This document shows, one piece after another, positions 7,222 through 14,125 of a stretch of 14,125 nt of DNA. How positions within the stretch are numbered: the stretch's first letter is position 1; each line of letters begins with the position of its first letter. The stretch comes from Caldifarciminota bacterium (lineage in GTDB: Bacteria; Hydrothermota; Hydrothermia; B15-G9; WFZT01), in assembly GCA_026986235.1 (NCBI GenBank), contig JALSOY010000094.1:1-14125 (forward strand). The letters are read 5' to 3'. The translations under genes were made by a program, and so were the position numbers. The notes under the pieces are model-generated. The model ran no database searches. It saw only the letters and a program-made list of their open reading frames with translations, and had not been told where the DNA came from.

Positions 7222-7295
7222 AGGCCTGTAGCTCAATTTGGGAGAGCGTCGGATTCCAAATCCGATGGTTGGGGGTTCAAATCCCTCCAGGCCTG
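7222..7295 (+). tRNA. tRNA-Trp (anticodon CCA)
   Basis: The cloverleaf folds completely. The acceptor stem is AGGCCTG (7222-7228) with CAGGCCT (7288-7294), and the discriminator base is G7295. The D stem is GCTC/GAGC (7231-7234, 7244-7247) with a 9-base loop containing GGG. The anticodon stem TCGGA/TCCGA (7249-7253, 7261-7265) encloses loop TTCCAAA, with anticodon CCA at 7256-7258 preceded by T. The T stem is GGGGG/CCCTC with one G-U pair and loop TTCAAAT. The 3' CCA is not encoded (next bases are CTT) and must be added by a nucleotidyltransferase. A tRNA-Trp just before secE-nusG is a common bacterial arrangement, usually with tuf upstream; tuf is absent here. Confidence 0.97.
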
Positions 7296-7326
7296 CTTGT
7301 GAAAATTTTTTTATTGGAGGCATAAA

Positions 7327-7476
7327 ATGCGGATTAAGGTTACCTTAATGTGCACTGAATGCAAAAGAAGGAATTATACCACCTACAAAAATCGTGATAA
7401 GAAAAATGTTAAACTCGAGTTGAGAAAATACTGCCCTCATTGCAGGCGTCACACAATCCACAGGGAGACGAAGTAA
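7327..7476 (+). CDS. rpmG: 50S ribosomal protein L33 (zinc-finger form)
   Basis: A 49-residue protein with the L33 pattern: MRIKVTLMCTECKRRNYTTY at the start, then KNRDKKNVKLELRKYCPHCR. It has two CxxC pairs, Cys9/Cys12 and Cys36/Cys39, so it is the zinc-binding (C+) form rather than the Cys-free paralogue. L33 sits in the 50S subunit near the E site. GGAGG at 7316-7320 gives a good Shine-Dalgarno six bases before the ATG. Its stop shares a base with the secE start (TAATG), implying coupled translation. No other L33 gene is in the window, so any zinc-dependent switch between forms cannot be judged. Confidence 0.95.
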   Translation: MRIKVTLMCTECKRRNYTTYKNRDKKNVKLELRKYCPHCRRHTIHRETK

Positions 7477-7661
7477 TGATCGATAAGCTCATAAACTTTA
7501 TCAGGGACTCAATTAACGAAGTTAAAAGGGTTACCTGGCCCACCAGGGAGCAGGTTATCGGTGGCACCCTTGCCGTCATACTTGTCTCCTCAGTGCTCGT
7601 TGTTTACATGTGGATTGCAGATCTTATTATTACCCGGCTTCTCAGTCTGGTAATGAGGTGA
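7476..7661 (+). CDS. secE: Protein translocase subunit SecE
   Basis: A 61-residue single-helix SecE, the small essential partner that clamps SecY in the cytoplasmic membrane. The conserved amphipathic segment NEVKRVTWPTREQ (14-26) precedes one membrane helix (about 28-50). This is the short form found in most bacteria, unlike the three-helix enterobacterial form. I chose ATG at 7476, overlapping the rpmG stop. A longer in-frame reading from 7440 would place 12 extra residues inside the end of rpmG and has no ribosome site. The gene ends at a TGA that is part of the Shine-Dalgarno of nusG. Confidence 0.95.
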   Translation: MIDKLINFIRDSINEVKRVTWPTREQVIGGTLAVILVSSVLVVYMWIADLIITRLLSLVMR

Positions 7662-7668
7662 TTTTTCA

Positions 7669-8226
7669 ATGAAAGAAACTTCAAAAGAGCAAAAGGAAAG
7701 CAAAAAGAAGTGGTTTGTCTTCTGGACCTTCTCTGGAAAGGAGAAGAAGGTCAAGAGGTTAATCGAAAAGATAATCGAAGAGGAGAATCTCAGGGGGAAG
7801 GTTGGGAGAATTCTTATTCCAACGAGGACAGTTCCAAAGCTTAGAGGTGGAAAGAGGAGGGTGGAAGAGAAGCCCCTTTTCAGGGGATATATTTTGATAG
7901 AAATGGAGCCAGATCCAGACTTAATAAGTAAGCTCACATCTTTTAGAACTTTGAGGGCTCTTATAGCGCACGACACCCTGATAACACTGTCACAGGAGGA
8001 GGTTGACAGGATACTTGAGACTGTTGAGAAGGAAAAGGAAAAGAAGGACAAGGAGATTCCTTTCTTGAAGGGTGAGACGGTAAGAGTTATAGACGGTCCC
8101 TTTGCTGACTTCACGGGTAAGGTTGAGGAGATTTATCCTGAGAGGGGTAAGCTGAAGGTACTCGTCAATATTTTTGGAAGGACCACTCCTGTGGTTCTGG
8201 ACTTTTTACAGGTAGAAAGAGTTTAA
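7669..8226 (+). CDS. nusG: Transcription termination/antitermination factor NusG
   Basis: A 185-residue NusG, which binds the RNA polymerase clamp and links it to Rho or to the ribosome. After a Lys/Glu-rich start (1-13) the NGN domain runs from WFVFWTFSGKEKKV (15-28) to about 115, with the characteristic RRVEEKPLFRGYILIEM (63-79). A charged linker (EKEKEKKDKE, 120-129) leads to the KOW domain (about 131-185), with VIDGPFADFTGKV (140-152) and FGRTTPVVLDFLQVE (169-183). The length is normal and no extra domain is inserted. GAGGTGA at 7655-7661 overlaps the secE stop and serves as ribosome site. Confidence 0.97.
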   Translation: MKETSKEQKESKKKWFVFWTFSGKEKKVKRLIEKIIEEENLRGKVGRILIPTRTVPKLRGGKRRVEEKPLFRGYILIEMEPDPDLISKLTSFRTLRALIAHDTLITLSQEEVDRILETVEKEKEKKDKEIPFLKGETVRVIDGPFADFTGKVEEIYPERGKLKVLVNIFGRTTPVVLDFLQVERV

Positions 8227-8246
8227 TTTGAAAGGAGGAGAGATTT

Positions 8247-8690
8247 ATGCCCCCTGTTAAAAAGAAGAAGGAAGTAGTGGCTCAAATAAAGTTGCAGATA
8301 CCAGCGGGACAGGCAACGCCGGCGCCGCCTGTGGGGCCTGCGCTTGGACAGCACGGCTTGAATATAATGGAGTTTTGCAAGCAGTTTAACGATAAGACGA
8401 AGGATAAAGCTGGCCTTATTATACCGGTGGTTATAACTGTTTATAAAGACAGGACATTCGACTTTGTGCTCAAGTCTCCACCTGCTTCCGTTTTGCTGAA
8501 AAAAGCTGCAGGAATTGCCAAGGGTTCAGGTGAGCCAAACAAGGTGAAGGTTGGAAAGGTGACGAGGTCCCAGGTTAAAGAGATCGCGGAGACGAAGATG
8601 GCAGATCTTAATGCAAACGATATTGAAGCCGCCATGCGGATCATCGAAGGAACGGCAAGAAGTATGGGAATAGAGGTTGTGGAGGGATAA
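8247..8690 (+). CDS. rplK: 50S ribosomal protein L11
   Basis: A 147-residue L11, which with its rRNA partner forms the GTPase-associated centre at the base of the stalk. Visible signatures are the proline-rich switch APPVGPALGQHGLNIMEFC in the N-terminal domain (about 26-44), the linker FVLKSPPASVLLKKAAG, and the C-terminal rRNA-binding part with KVGKVTRSQVKEIAETKM and AMRIIEGTARSMGIEV. Length and order are normal. A strong Shine-Dalgarno (AAAGGAGG, 8231-8238) lies in the 20-base gap after nusG. The start has an extra run of lysines (VKKKKEV). rplA follows after four bases. Confidence 0.98.
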   Translation: MPPVKKKKEVVAQIKLQIPAGQATPAPPVGPALGQHGLNIMEFCKQFNDKTKDKAGLIIPVVITVYKDRTFDFVLKSPPASVLLKKAAGIAKGSGEPNKVKVGKVTRSQVKEIAETKMADLNANDIEAAMRIIEGTARSMGIEVVEG

Positions 8691-8694
8691 GAAG

Positions 8695-9408
8695 ATGCCA
8701 AAACATTCAAAAAGATACCTTGCTCTGCTTGAAAAGGTTGATTTAAGCAGGCCATATCCTGTTGATGAGGCCATAAGTCTTGTAAAAGAGCTTGCCTCGG
8801 CGAAGTTTGACGAGACGGTTGAAGCGGCGGTTAAGCTGGGTGTGGACCCCAGAAAGGCGGATCAGATGGTCAGGGGTAGCGTTATTCTGCCCCATGGAAC
8901 CGGTAAGCAGGTGAAGGTGCTCGTTTTTACCCGCGGAGATGAGGAAAAGGAGGCTCTTGAGGCCGGCGCAGACTATGTGGGATTCCAGGACCTCATTGAA
9001 AAGATACAGAAGGGATGGTTGGATTTCGACTATGTGGTGGCGACGCCTGATACCATGAGAGATGTTGCAAAGTTGGGTAGAATATTAGGTCCAAGAGGTC
9101 TTATGCCTTCACCCAAATCAGGGACGGTCACAAAGGATGTGGGAAGGGTCGTAAGGGAGCTCAAAAAGGGAAGAATCGAGTTCAGAGTTGACAAAACCGG
9201 AAATGTTCATGTTCCCATAGGTAAGGTTTCTTTTGAGGCGGAGAAGCTGAAGGACAACTTTCTTACATTCATGGAGGAGCTCATAAATCTCAGGCCACAG
9301 GCGTTTAGAGGAACATACATCAAGTCTGTTCATCTATCACCCACCATGGGGCCAAGCGTGGAAGTTGATATAAACAGCATTTACGAAGAACTTAAAAAGA
9401 GGGGTTAG
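8695..9408 (+). CDS. rplA: 50S ribosomal protein L1
   Basis: A 237-residue L1, which forms the mobile L1 stalk and, in studied bacteria, also represses its own operon by binding mRNA. The family signature LGPRGLMPSPKSGTVT lies at about residues 132-147, inside domain 2. The N-terminal MPKHSKRYLALLEKVD and the C-terminal KSVHLSPTMGPSVEVD are typical. I chose ATG at 8695, four bases after the rplK stop and with GGAGGG just upstream. An in-frame ATG at 8677 adds six residues inside rplK and is less likely. No L1 mRNA-binding site was recognised in the short gaps around rplK. Confidence 0.97.
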   Translation: MPKHSKRYLALLEKVDLSRPYPVDEAISLVKELASAKFDETVEAAVKLGVDPRKADQMVRGSVILPHGTGKQVKVLVFTRGDEEKEALEAGADYVGFQDLIEKIQKGWLDFDYVVATPDTMRDVAKLGRILGPRGLMPSPKSGTVTKDVGRVVRELKKGRIEFRVDKTGNVHVPIGKVSFEAEKLKDNFLTFMEELINLRPQAFRGTYIKSVHLSPTMGPSVEVDINSIYEELKKRG

Positions 9409-9410
9409 AA

Positions 9411-9935
9411 ATGGTAAAGCCAGAAAAGGTTAAAAAAGTAGAGGAAATCAAGGAGCTTTTGAAAGAGTCGAGGGGTTTTTATCTTGCGGACTTTACGGGT
9501 TTGACTGTTGCGGAGATAACAGATCTCAGGCGGAGGCTGAGGGAGAAGAATGCCAGGATGAAGGTAGTTAAAAACACCATGGCACGCAGGGCACTGGAAG
9601 ATCTCGGGTATCAGGGTTTTTCTGAGATTCTTGTTGGTCCCAACGCCATTATAGTGGCTTATGAGGATCCCATAGAGCCTTTGAAGGCGGTTTTTGATTT
9701 TATTAAAGAGGTTCAGAAGACCACTTTAAAGGCGGGATATGTTGAGGGAGAGGTCTTTGATACCAAGGGACTCGAACAGCTTTCTAAGTTGCCTTCAAAG
9801 GATACATTGAGGGCACAGGTTGTTGGCACACTCCAGGCGCCAATTTATGGTCTTGTCTGGAGATTAAAAGGAATGTTAACAGGTTTGGCAGTCGTATTGA
9901 ATGAAATTAAAAAGAAGAAAGAGGAGGTCGAATAA
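9411..9935 (+). CDS. rplJ: 50S ribosomal protein L10
   Basis: A 174-residue L10, which anchors L7/L12 dimers to the ribosome. The N-terminal rRNA-binding domain has the usual YLADFTGLTVAEITDLRRRLRE and MKVVKNTMARRAL. The long C-terminal helix (about 138-170, LQAPIYGLVWRLKGMLTGLA) is the L7/L12 docking helix. Only two bases separate it from rplA, so the long L10 mRNA leader found before rplJ in many bacteria has no room here. The ribosome site (GAGGGG) lies within the end of rplA. Two bases separate its stop from rplL. Confidence 0.97.
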   Translation: MVKPEKVKKVEEIKELLKESRGFYLADFTGLTVAEITDLRRRLREKNARMKVVKNTMARRALEDLGYQGFSEILVGPNAIIVAYEDPIEPLKAVFDFIKEVQKTTLKAGYVEGEVFDTKGLEQLSKLPSKDTLRAQVVGTLQAPIYGLVWRLKGMLTGLAVVLNEIKKKKEEVE

Positions 9936-9937
9936 TC

Positions 9938-10333
9938 ATGGCCGAGAAGTTAAGTGTTGCCGATATAGTATCTGCCATTGAATCACTCACAGTGGTGGAG
10001 TTGAGCGAGCTTATCAAAGAGCTGGAGGATAAGTTTGGAGTGACAGCAGCGATGCCGGTGGCTGCGGCACCAGCGGCAGGTGCGGCTCCAGCGGCAGCCG
10101 GTGGAGAGGCGCCTGCTGAAAAGACCGAGTTTGATGTCGTACTCGTGGAAGCCGGCCCGCAGAAGATACAGGTACTAAAAGAAGTACGCGCAATAACCCA
10201 GCTTGGCTTGAAAGAAGCGAAGGCACTTATCGATAACCTTCCAAAACCCGTGAAGGAAGGTGTCTCAAAAGAAGAAGCTGAAAAGATCAAAGAAGCACTG
10301 GAGAAGCTGGGAGCAAAAGTAGAAATAAAGTGA
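9938..10333 (+). CDS. rplL: 50S ribosomal protein L7/L12
   Basis: A 131-residue stalk protein present in several copies per ribosome, which recruits translation factors. The N-terminal dimerisation domain (LSVADIVSAIESLTVVELSELI, split across 5-26) is followed by an Ala/Pro/Gly-rich flexible hinge (about 36-62, with AAAPAAGAAPAAAGGEAPAE-like composition). The C-terminal factor-binding domain (about 63-131) contains KTEFDVVLVEAGPQKIQVLK and LGLKEAKALIDNLPKPVKEG. The hinge is on the long side, which explains the slightly greater length than the E. coli protein (121). GAGGAGG lies inside rplJ upstream of the ATG. Confidence 0.98.
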   Translation: MAEKLSVADIVSAIESLTVVELSELIKELEDKFGVTAAMPVAAAPAAGAAPAAAGGEAPAEKTEFDVVLVEAGPQKIQVLKEVRAITQLGLKEAKALIDNLPKPVKEGVSKEEAEKIKEALEKLGAKVEIK

Positions 10334-10352
10334 ACATAAGTTATATCCCGGT

Positions 10353-10400
10353 TTTGGTATTCCCCTCGTTCCAGAAATGGAATCAGAGGGGAATACTGGA
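10353..10400 (+). promoter_or_regulatory. Long hairpin between rplL and rpoB (possible processing or attenuation site)
   Basis: Bases 10357-10367 (GTATTCCCCTC) pair perfectly with 10386-10396 (GAGGGGAATAC). An inner stem TTCCA/TGGAA (10369-10373, 10378-10382) closes a GAAA tetraloop, and the two stems are separated by a small internal bulge. Four further pairs including G-U wobble extend the base to 10353/10400. The hairpin is not followed by a run of T, so it is a poor intrinsic terminator. In E. coli the same gap holds an RNase III cleavage site and an attenuator; a similar job here is inference from position. The rest of 10334-10438 has no gene, and GGGAGGTGA at 10418-10426 is the rpoB ribosome site. 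Confidence 0.7.
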
Positions 10401-10438
10401 TTATTTAGAAAATTGTCGGGAGGTGAAGTTTTAAATTT

Positions 10439-13400
10439 ATGGAACCTACAAAGAGAATCGGTTATAAAGAAGAAAGGATTCCCATGCCCGACCTCCTTGT
10501 TGTTCAGGTGGAATCCTTCAAAAAATTTTTGCAGAAGGATATTCCACCCAACAAGAGGTCAAAAGAGGGCTTACAGGGTGTTTTTCTCGAGACTTTCCCC
10601 ATTGAAGACATCCATGGCAGATATGTCATAGAATTTGTCAGTTATAGAGTTGGTGACCCCAAATACACGCCAGAAGAATCAAAGGCCAAAAAACTCACAT
10701 ACGCCGTGCCCGTCTGGGTGACCCTGAGACTTTTAACAAAGGATGAAGAAACCGGCCAGCTAAAAGAGGCCACCCAGCAGGAGGTATATCTCTGCGACCT
10801 CCCATATATGACCGACCGTGGCACTTTTATAGTTAACGGTGTTGAAAGGGTAATTGTCAACCAGCTACACAGGTCACCTGGAATCTATTTCGAGGCAGAA
10901 TACAAAGGAACTGCCGCACACAGGGCACTCCTTGTTCCCTACAGGGGACCGTGGATTGAGTTCACCATCGATGGTACGAAGGTCTTTGGTATTACCATTT
11001 CAAAGAGAAGAAGGATACCCATTACGAGGTTCCTCCGCGCCTTCGGATACAACACCATCGAAAAAATGATGGAGGTCCTCTTTGGAGACCTCGTTGAGAA
11101 AAAGAAGATCATTGATCTGAATCCCGAAGAGTATGTCCTGGCAAAGGACATAATTGATTCAAATACGGATGAAGTTTTGTTTGACGCCGGTACAGTTATT
11201 GACGAAGATGTAAAAAACAAAATTGTCTCCCGCCTCATAGACGAGGTTGAAGTACTTAACATAAACGAGACCGGGGCTGATGTCTTCCTCGCCACACTCA
11301 GGCAGGACAGGATCAAGGATGAGCTCAGCGCCCTTGGTAATATTTACAGGACTCTCAGATACACACCCCCAAAGGACGAGGATGAGGCAAGGCAGTACAT
11401 TCACGACTTCTTTTTCTCCCCTCAGAGATTCTTCCTCGGAAAAGTTGGAAGGTTCAAGCTGAATACGAGATTGGGGCTGGATGTGGATCCTGAAAAGGAT
11501 GTCCTCACCATGGATGACATTATCCAGATAATGCGGAAACTCATAAAGCTGTACCTCGGAGAGGAGCAGAGTGACGATGTGGATGATCTCGCCAACAGGA
11601 GGGTAAGAAGAGTAGGGGAGTTGCTGTACGAACAGTTCAGAATTTCACTCCTCAGGCTCGCCAGGGTGATCAAGGAGAGAATGCTTCTCGGAAAAGAGGA
11701 AGACATGACGCCCAAGAAACTGGTGAATCCAAGACTCGTGAGTTCGAGCATCCTCTCATTCTTTACAACAGACAGACTTTCCCAGTTCCTTGATCAGACG
11801 AATCCGCTCTCTGAGCTCACGCACAAAAGAAGACTTTCTGCTCTTGGAAAAGGTGGCCTTACCCGAGAGACTGCCGGTTTTGAGGTTCGTGATGTACATC
11901 CATCTCACTACGGAAGGCTCTGTCCAATTGAGACGCCAGAGGGACAGAATATTGGACTCATTACATCTCTGACCACTTACGCGAAGATCAACGAGATGGG
12001 CTTTATCGAGACCCCTCTTATCCGGGTGAAGGATGGTAAGCTAACAGGTGAGGTGGTGGAGCTTGCTCCTTACGAAGAGAGAAATTACAGGATTGCACCT
12101 GCAGATACGCCTGTTGATCCCAAGACAGGTGAGATAATACCAGATAAGGTGTGGGTTCGCCATGCAGGGGCCTATCCCGTGGTGGATAAAAAGGAAGTTG
12201 ACTTTATAGATGTATCCCCAAGACAGCTTGTCTCCGCATCAGCGTCTTTAATCCCGTTTCTTGAGCACGACGATGCCAACCGTGCCCTTATGGGATGTAA
12301 CATGCAGCGTCAGGCAGTACCGCTTCTTGTAACAGAGCCTCCCATTGTGGGAACTGGAATGGAGAGAAAGATTGCCTACGATTCCGGTGCCATTGTGAAG
12401 GCAGAACGCGACGGTACAGTTATCAAGGTTGATGCCAACGAGATAGTGGTCAGGCCCAGAAGGAGGGGCAGGAGAAAGAGTCTGTTTGAGGAAAATATCG
12501 ATGTTTACAAACTGGCGAAGTTTCAGAGGTCAAACCAGAATACCATATTAAACCAGAGACCCCTCGTTAAAGTCGGTGATAGAGTTAAAAAGGGTCAGGT
12601 CATTGCAGATGCTTCCTCCACGAAGAACGGTGAGCTGGCACTGGGGAAGAACCTCCTTGTAGCCTTTGTCCCCTGGTTCGGATACAACTTCGAGGACGCA
12701 ATTATCATATCCGAGAGAGTGGCACGAGACGATGTATTCACATCCATACACATACTCGAATTTGAAGTAGAGGTTCGAGAGACAAAACTCGGGCCTGAAG
12801 AGGTCACAAGGGATCTTCCCAATGTTCCAGAAGAGATGCTGAAAAATCTGGACGAGAACGGAATTGTCCGAATTGGAGCCGAGGTGAAGCCCGACGACAT
12901 CCTCGTTGGTAAGATTTCTCCCAAGGGAGAAAGAGAGCTTTCACCTGAGGAAAAGTTAATTTACGCCATATTCTCTGAAAAGGCAAAGGATGTGCGGGAT
13001 ACATCCAAGAGAGTCCCCCCTGGTGTCCAGGGCGTGGTGGTGGATGTCGTTGTCCTCTCAAGAAAGAAGGATGACCCGCTTTCCATAAAGATTGCAAGAG
13101 AAAAGAAGATTGAGGCAGAAAAGAGAGCTCTTGAAAGGGAGAAGATCCTGAAAGAGAGATTTGTGGAAATTGCAAAAGACCTGCTTCTTGGTGAAAAGGC
13201 TGTAAAGAGTATATATTCGAAGGATGGCAAGCTCGTGATTCAGGAAGGAGAGATTTTTGACGATAAATTCTTTGAGGAAGTGAACCTGCTGGACCTTGAT
13301 TTTCCTGAAAACTTCATAGAAGATGCCGAGAAAGAGGATAAGTTTACGGATGTACTCTACCAGATAAAGACGGCCCTCCAGAATCTTATGGACCAGCTTG

Positions 13401-14125
13401 AAACCGAGCTTGAGCAGATCGAAAGAGGTGACGAGCTTCCTCCCGGTGTTCTCCAGTTGATCAGGGTTTATGTTGCCCAGAAGAGGAAGATACAGGTTGG
13501 TGATAAGCTTTCGGGAAGGCATGGAAACAAAGGAGTTGTTTCAAAGATAGCCGCAATTGAGGATATGCCCTTCCTTGACGACGGTACCCCGGTTGACATC
13601 GTCCTCAATCCTCTTGGTGTGCCCTCACGAATGAATGTGGGGCAGATTCTGGAGACGATCCTCGGATGGGCAGGCAAGAAGAAGCATGTTTACTACGCGG
13701 CTCCGGTATTTCAGTCCATGACCATCGAAGATATCAGAAAGGAGCTGAAGTCCGCAGGATTGCCGGAAGATGGAAAGGTACGGGTTCGTGACGGCAGGAC
13801 CGGCGAATACTTCGATTTCCCTGTAACAGTAGGTTATATCTACATGATGAAGCTCATCCACATGGTGGAGGACAAGGTTCACGCAAGGGCTACAGGTCCT
13901 TACTCACTCATCACACAGCAGCCTGTTGGTGGTAAGTCACACTTTGGCGGTCAGAGATTCGGAGAGATGGAAGTCTGGGCACTTGAGGCTTACGGAGCAG
14001 CTTACACACTACAGGAGATGCTCACCGTGAAATCTGACGACATAAAAGGAAGGAACCAGCTATACCAGGCGATTATAAAGGGAGAGGAGTCTCCCGAGCC
14101 AGGACTACCTGCTTCGTTTGATGTG
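10439..14125 (+). CDS. rpoB: RNA polymerase beta subunit (3' end cut by window)
   Basis: 1229 codons are open to the window edge, in one frame throughout. The beta subunit forms one side of the active-site cleft. Landmarks are the N-terminal EPTKRIGYKEERIPMPDLL, TDRGTFIVNGVERVIVNQLHRSPG in the lobe, the rifampicin region LSQFLDQTNPLSELTHKRRLSALG (447-470), RDVHPSHYGRLCPIETPEG, and near the end KIQVGDKLSGRHGNKGV and GGKSHFGGQRFGEMEVWALEAYG. Equivalents of E. coli Asp516, His526, Arg529 and Ser531 are present (Asp452, His462, Arg465, Ser467), so rifampicin sensitivity is expected. A Glu/Lys-rich stretch before the GDELPPGV motif corresponds to the SI2-type insertion region. Sequence stops at ASFDV, so only roughly 30-60 residues are missing. 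ATG at 10439 is the first after an in-frame stop at 10424; its Shine-Dalgarno spacing (about 12) is long. Confidence 0.98.
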   Translation, partial: MEPTKRIGYKEERIPMPDLLVVQVESFKKFLQKDIPPNKRSKEGLQGVFLETFPIEDIHGRYVIEFVSYRVGDPKYTPEESKAKKLTYAVPVWVTLRLLTKDEETGQLKEATQQEVYLCDLPYMTDRGTFIVNGVERVIVNQLHRSPGIYFEAEYKGTAAHRALLVPYRGPWIEFTIDGTKVFGITISKRRRIPITRFLRAFGYNTIEKMMEVLFGDLVEKKKIIDLNPEEYVLAKDIIDSNTDEVLFDAGTVIDEDVKNKIVSRLIDEVEVLNINETGADVFLATLRQDRIKDELSALGNIYRTLRYTPPKDEDEARQYIHDFFFSPQRFFLGKVGRFKLNTRLGLDVDPEKDVLTMDDIIQIMRKLIKLYLGEEQSDDVDDLANRRVRRVGELLYEQFRISLLRLARVIKERMLLGKEEDMTPKKLVNPRLVSSSILSFFTTDRLSQFLDQTNPLSELTHKRRLSALGKGGLTRETAGFEVRDVHPSHYGRLCPIETPEGQNIGLITSLTTYAKINEMGFIETPLIRVKDGKLTGEVVELAPYEERNYRIAPADTPVDPKTGEIIPDKVWVRHAGAYPVVDKKEVDFIDVSPRQLVSASASLIPFLEHDDANRALMGCNMQRQAVPLLVTEPPIVGTGMERKIAYDSGAIVKAERDGTVIKVDANEIVVRPRRRGRRKSLFEENIDVYKLAKFQRSNQNTILNQRPLVKVGDRVKKGQVIADASSTKNGELALGKNLLVAFVPWFGYNFEDAIIISERVARDDVFTSIHILEFEVEVRETKLGPEEVTRDLPNVPEEMLKNLDENGIVRIGAEVKPDDILVGKISPKGERELSPEEKLIYAIFSEKAKDVRDTSKRVPPGVQGVVVDVVVLSRKKDDPLSIKIAREKKIEAEKRALEREKILKERFVEIAKDLLLGEKAVKSIYSKDGKLVIQEGEIFDDKFFEEVNLLDLDFPENFIEDAEKEDKFTDVLYQIKTALQNLMDQLETELEQIERGDELPPGVLQLIRVYVAQKRKIQVGDKLSGRHGNKGVVSKIAAIEDMPFLDDGTPVDIVLNPLGVPSRMNVGQILETILGWAGKKKHVYYAAPVFQSMTIEDIRKELKSAGLPEDGKVRVRDGRTGEYFDFPVTVGYIYMMKLIHMVEDKVHARATGPYSLITQQPVGGKSHFGGQRFGEMEVWALEAYGAAYTLQEMLTVKSDDIKGRNQLYQAIIKGEESPEPGLPASFDV

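Noticed and set aside
7440..7475. Longer SecE start
   Set aside because: It would read rpmG's final codons in another frame and gives residues unlike SecE; ATG at 7476 overlaps the rpmG stop in the usual coupled manner.
8677..8694. Longer L1 start
   Set aside because: It lies within rplK, and the Shine-Dalgarno GGAGGG and family alignment favour ATG at 8695.
10353..10400. Intrinsic terminator ending the ribosomal protein operon
   Set aside because: The stem is strong, but the bases after it (TGGATTATTT) lack a proper T run, and rpoB follows with no promoter that I can see.
10377..10631. 84-residue frame between rplL and rpoB
   Set aside because: It begins inside the hairpin loop and runs out of frame through the start of rpoB with no family resemblance.
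11756..11848. Rifampicin-resistance changes in RpoB
   Set aside because: The key positions (Asp, His, Arg, Ser equivalents) are wild type; only Asn518 differs (Thr454), which alone does not support resistance.

Overview
The window is a bacterial chromosome segment holding ordinary housekeeping genes. The genes are closely packed, and most have a Shine-Dalgarno site or are translationally coupled to the gene before. The right half has the classical bacterial order tRNA-Trp, rpmG, secE, nusG, rplK, rplA, rplJ, rplL, rpoB. The lineage cannot be fixed by eye. The Zn-finger type of L33, the lysine-rich NusG start, the SI2-type insertion region in RpoB and leaderless-looking promoters would fit a deep-branching, uncultured, possibly thermophilic anaerobe; that placement is low-confidence inference.

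Layout. Positions 1-275 are non-coding and carry an array of G/C-block hairpins. A textbook promoter (293-321) then drives der (ribosome assembly GTPase) with almost no leader. Der overlaps a small gene for a stand-alone PUA-like RNA-binding protein, and a divergent relative of hydrogenase maturation peptidases follows. After a gap (2460-2607) comes a tightly coupled set of three: a TPR protein that is probably exported, an EamA/DMT permease and an MFS permease. A ZIP-family metal transporter lies on the minus strand, its 3' end overlapping the MFS gene by 25 bp, and has its own promoter at 7055-7083.

From 7179 a second textbook promoter, with the same two hexamers and the same 17-bp spacing as the der promoter, reads into tRNA-Trp(CCA) and on through rpmG-secE-nusG-rplK-rplA-rplJ-rplL. 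A long hairpin (10353-10400) sits between rplL and rpoB. RpoB runs off the right edge with only its extreme C-terminus missing.

How it fits together. Most of the window serves translation and transcription: ribosome assembly (Der, perhaps the PUA protein), ribosomal proteins of the stalk and L1 regions, the SecE translocon subunit, NusG and RNA polymerase beta. I found no new defence, mobile or biosynthetic system. The points most worth following are the apparently leaderless der and ZIP transcripts, the maturation-peptidase homologue that lacks two of three expected metal ligands, the rplL-rpoB hairpin, and the hairpin array upstream of der.
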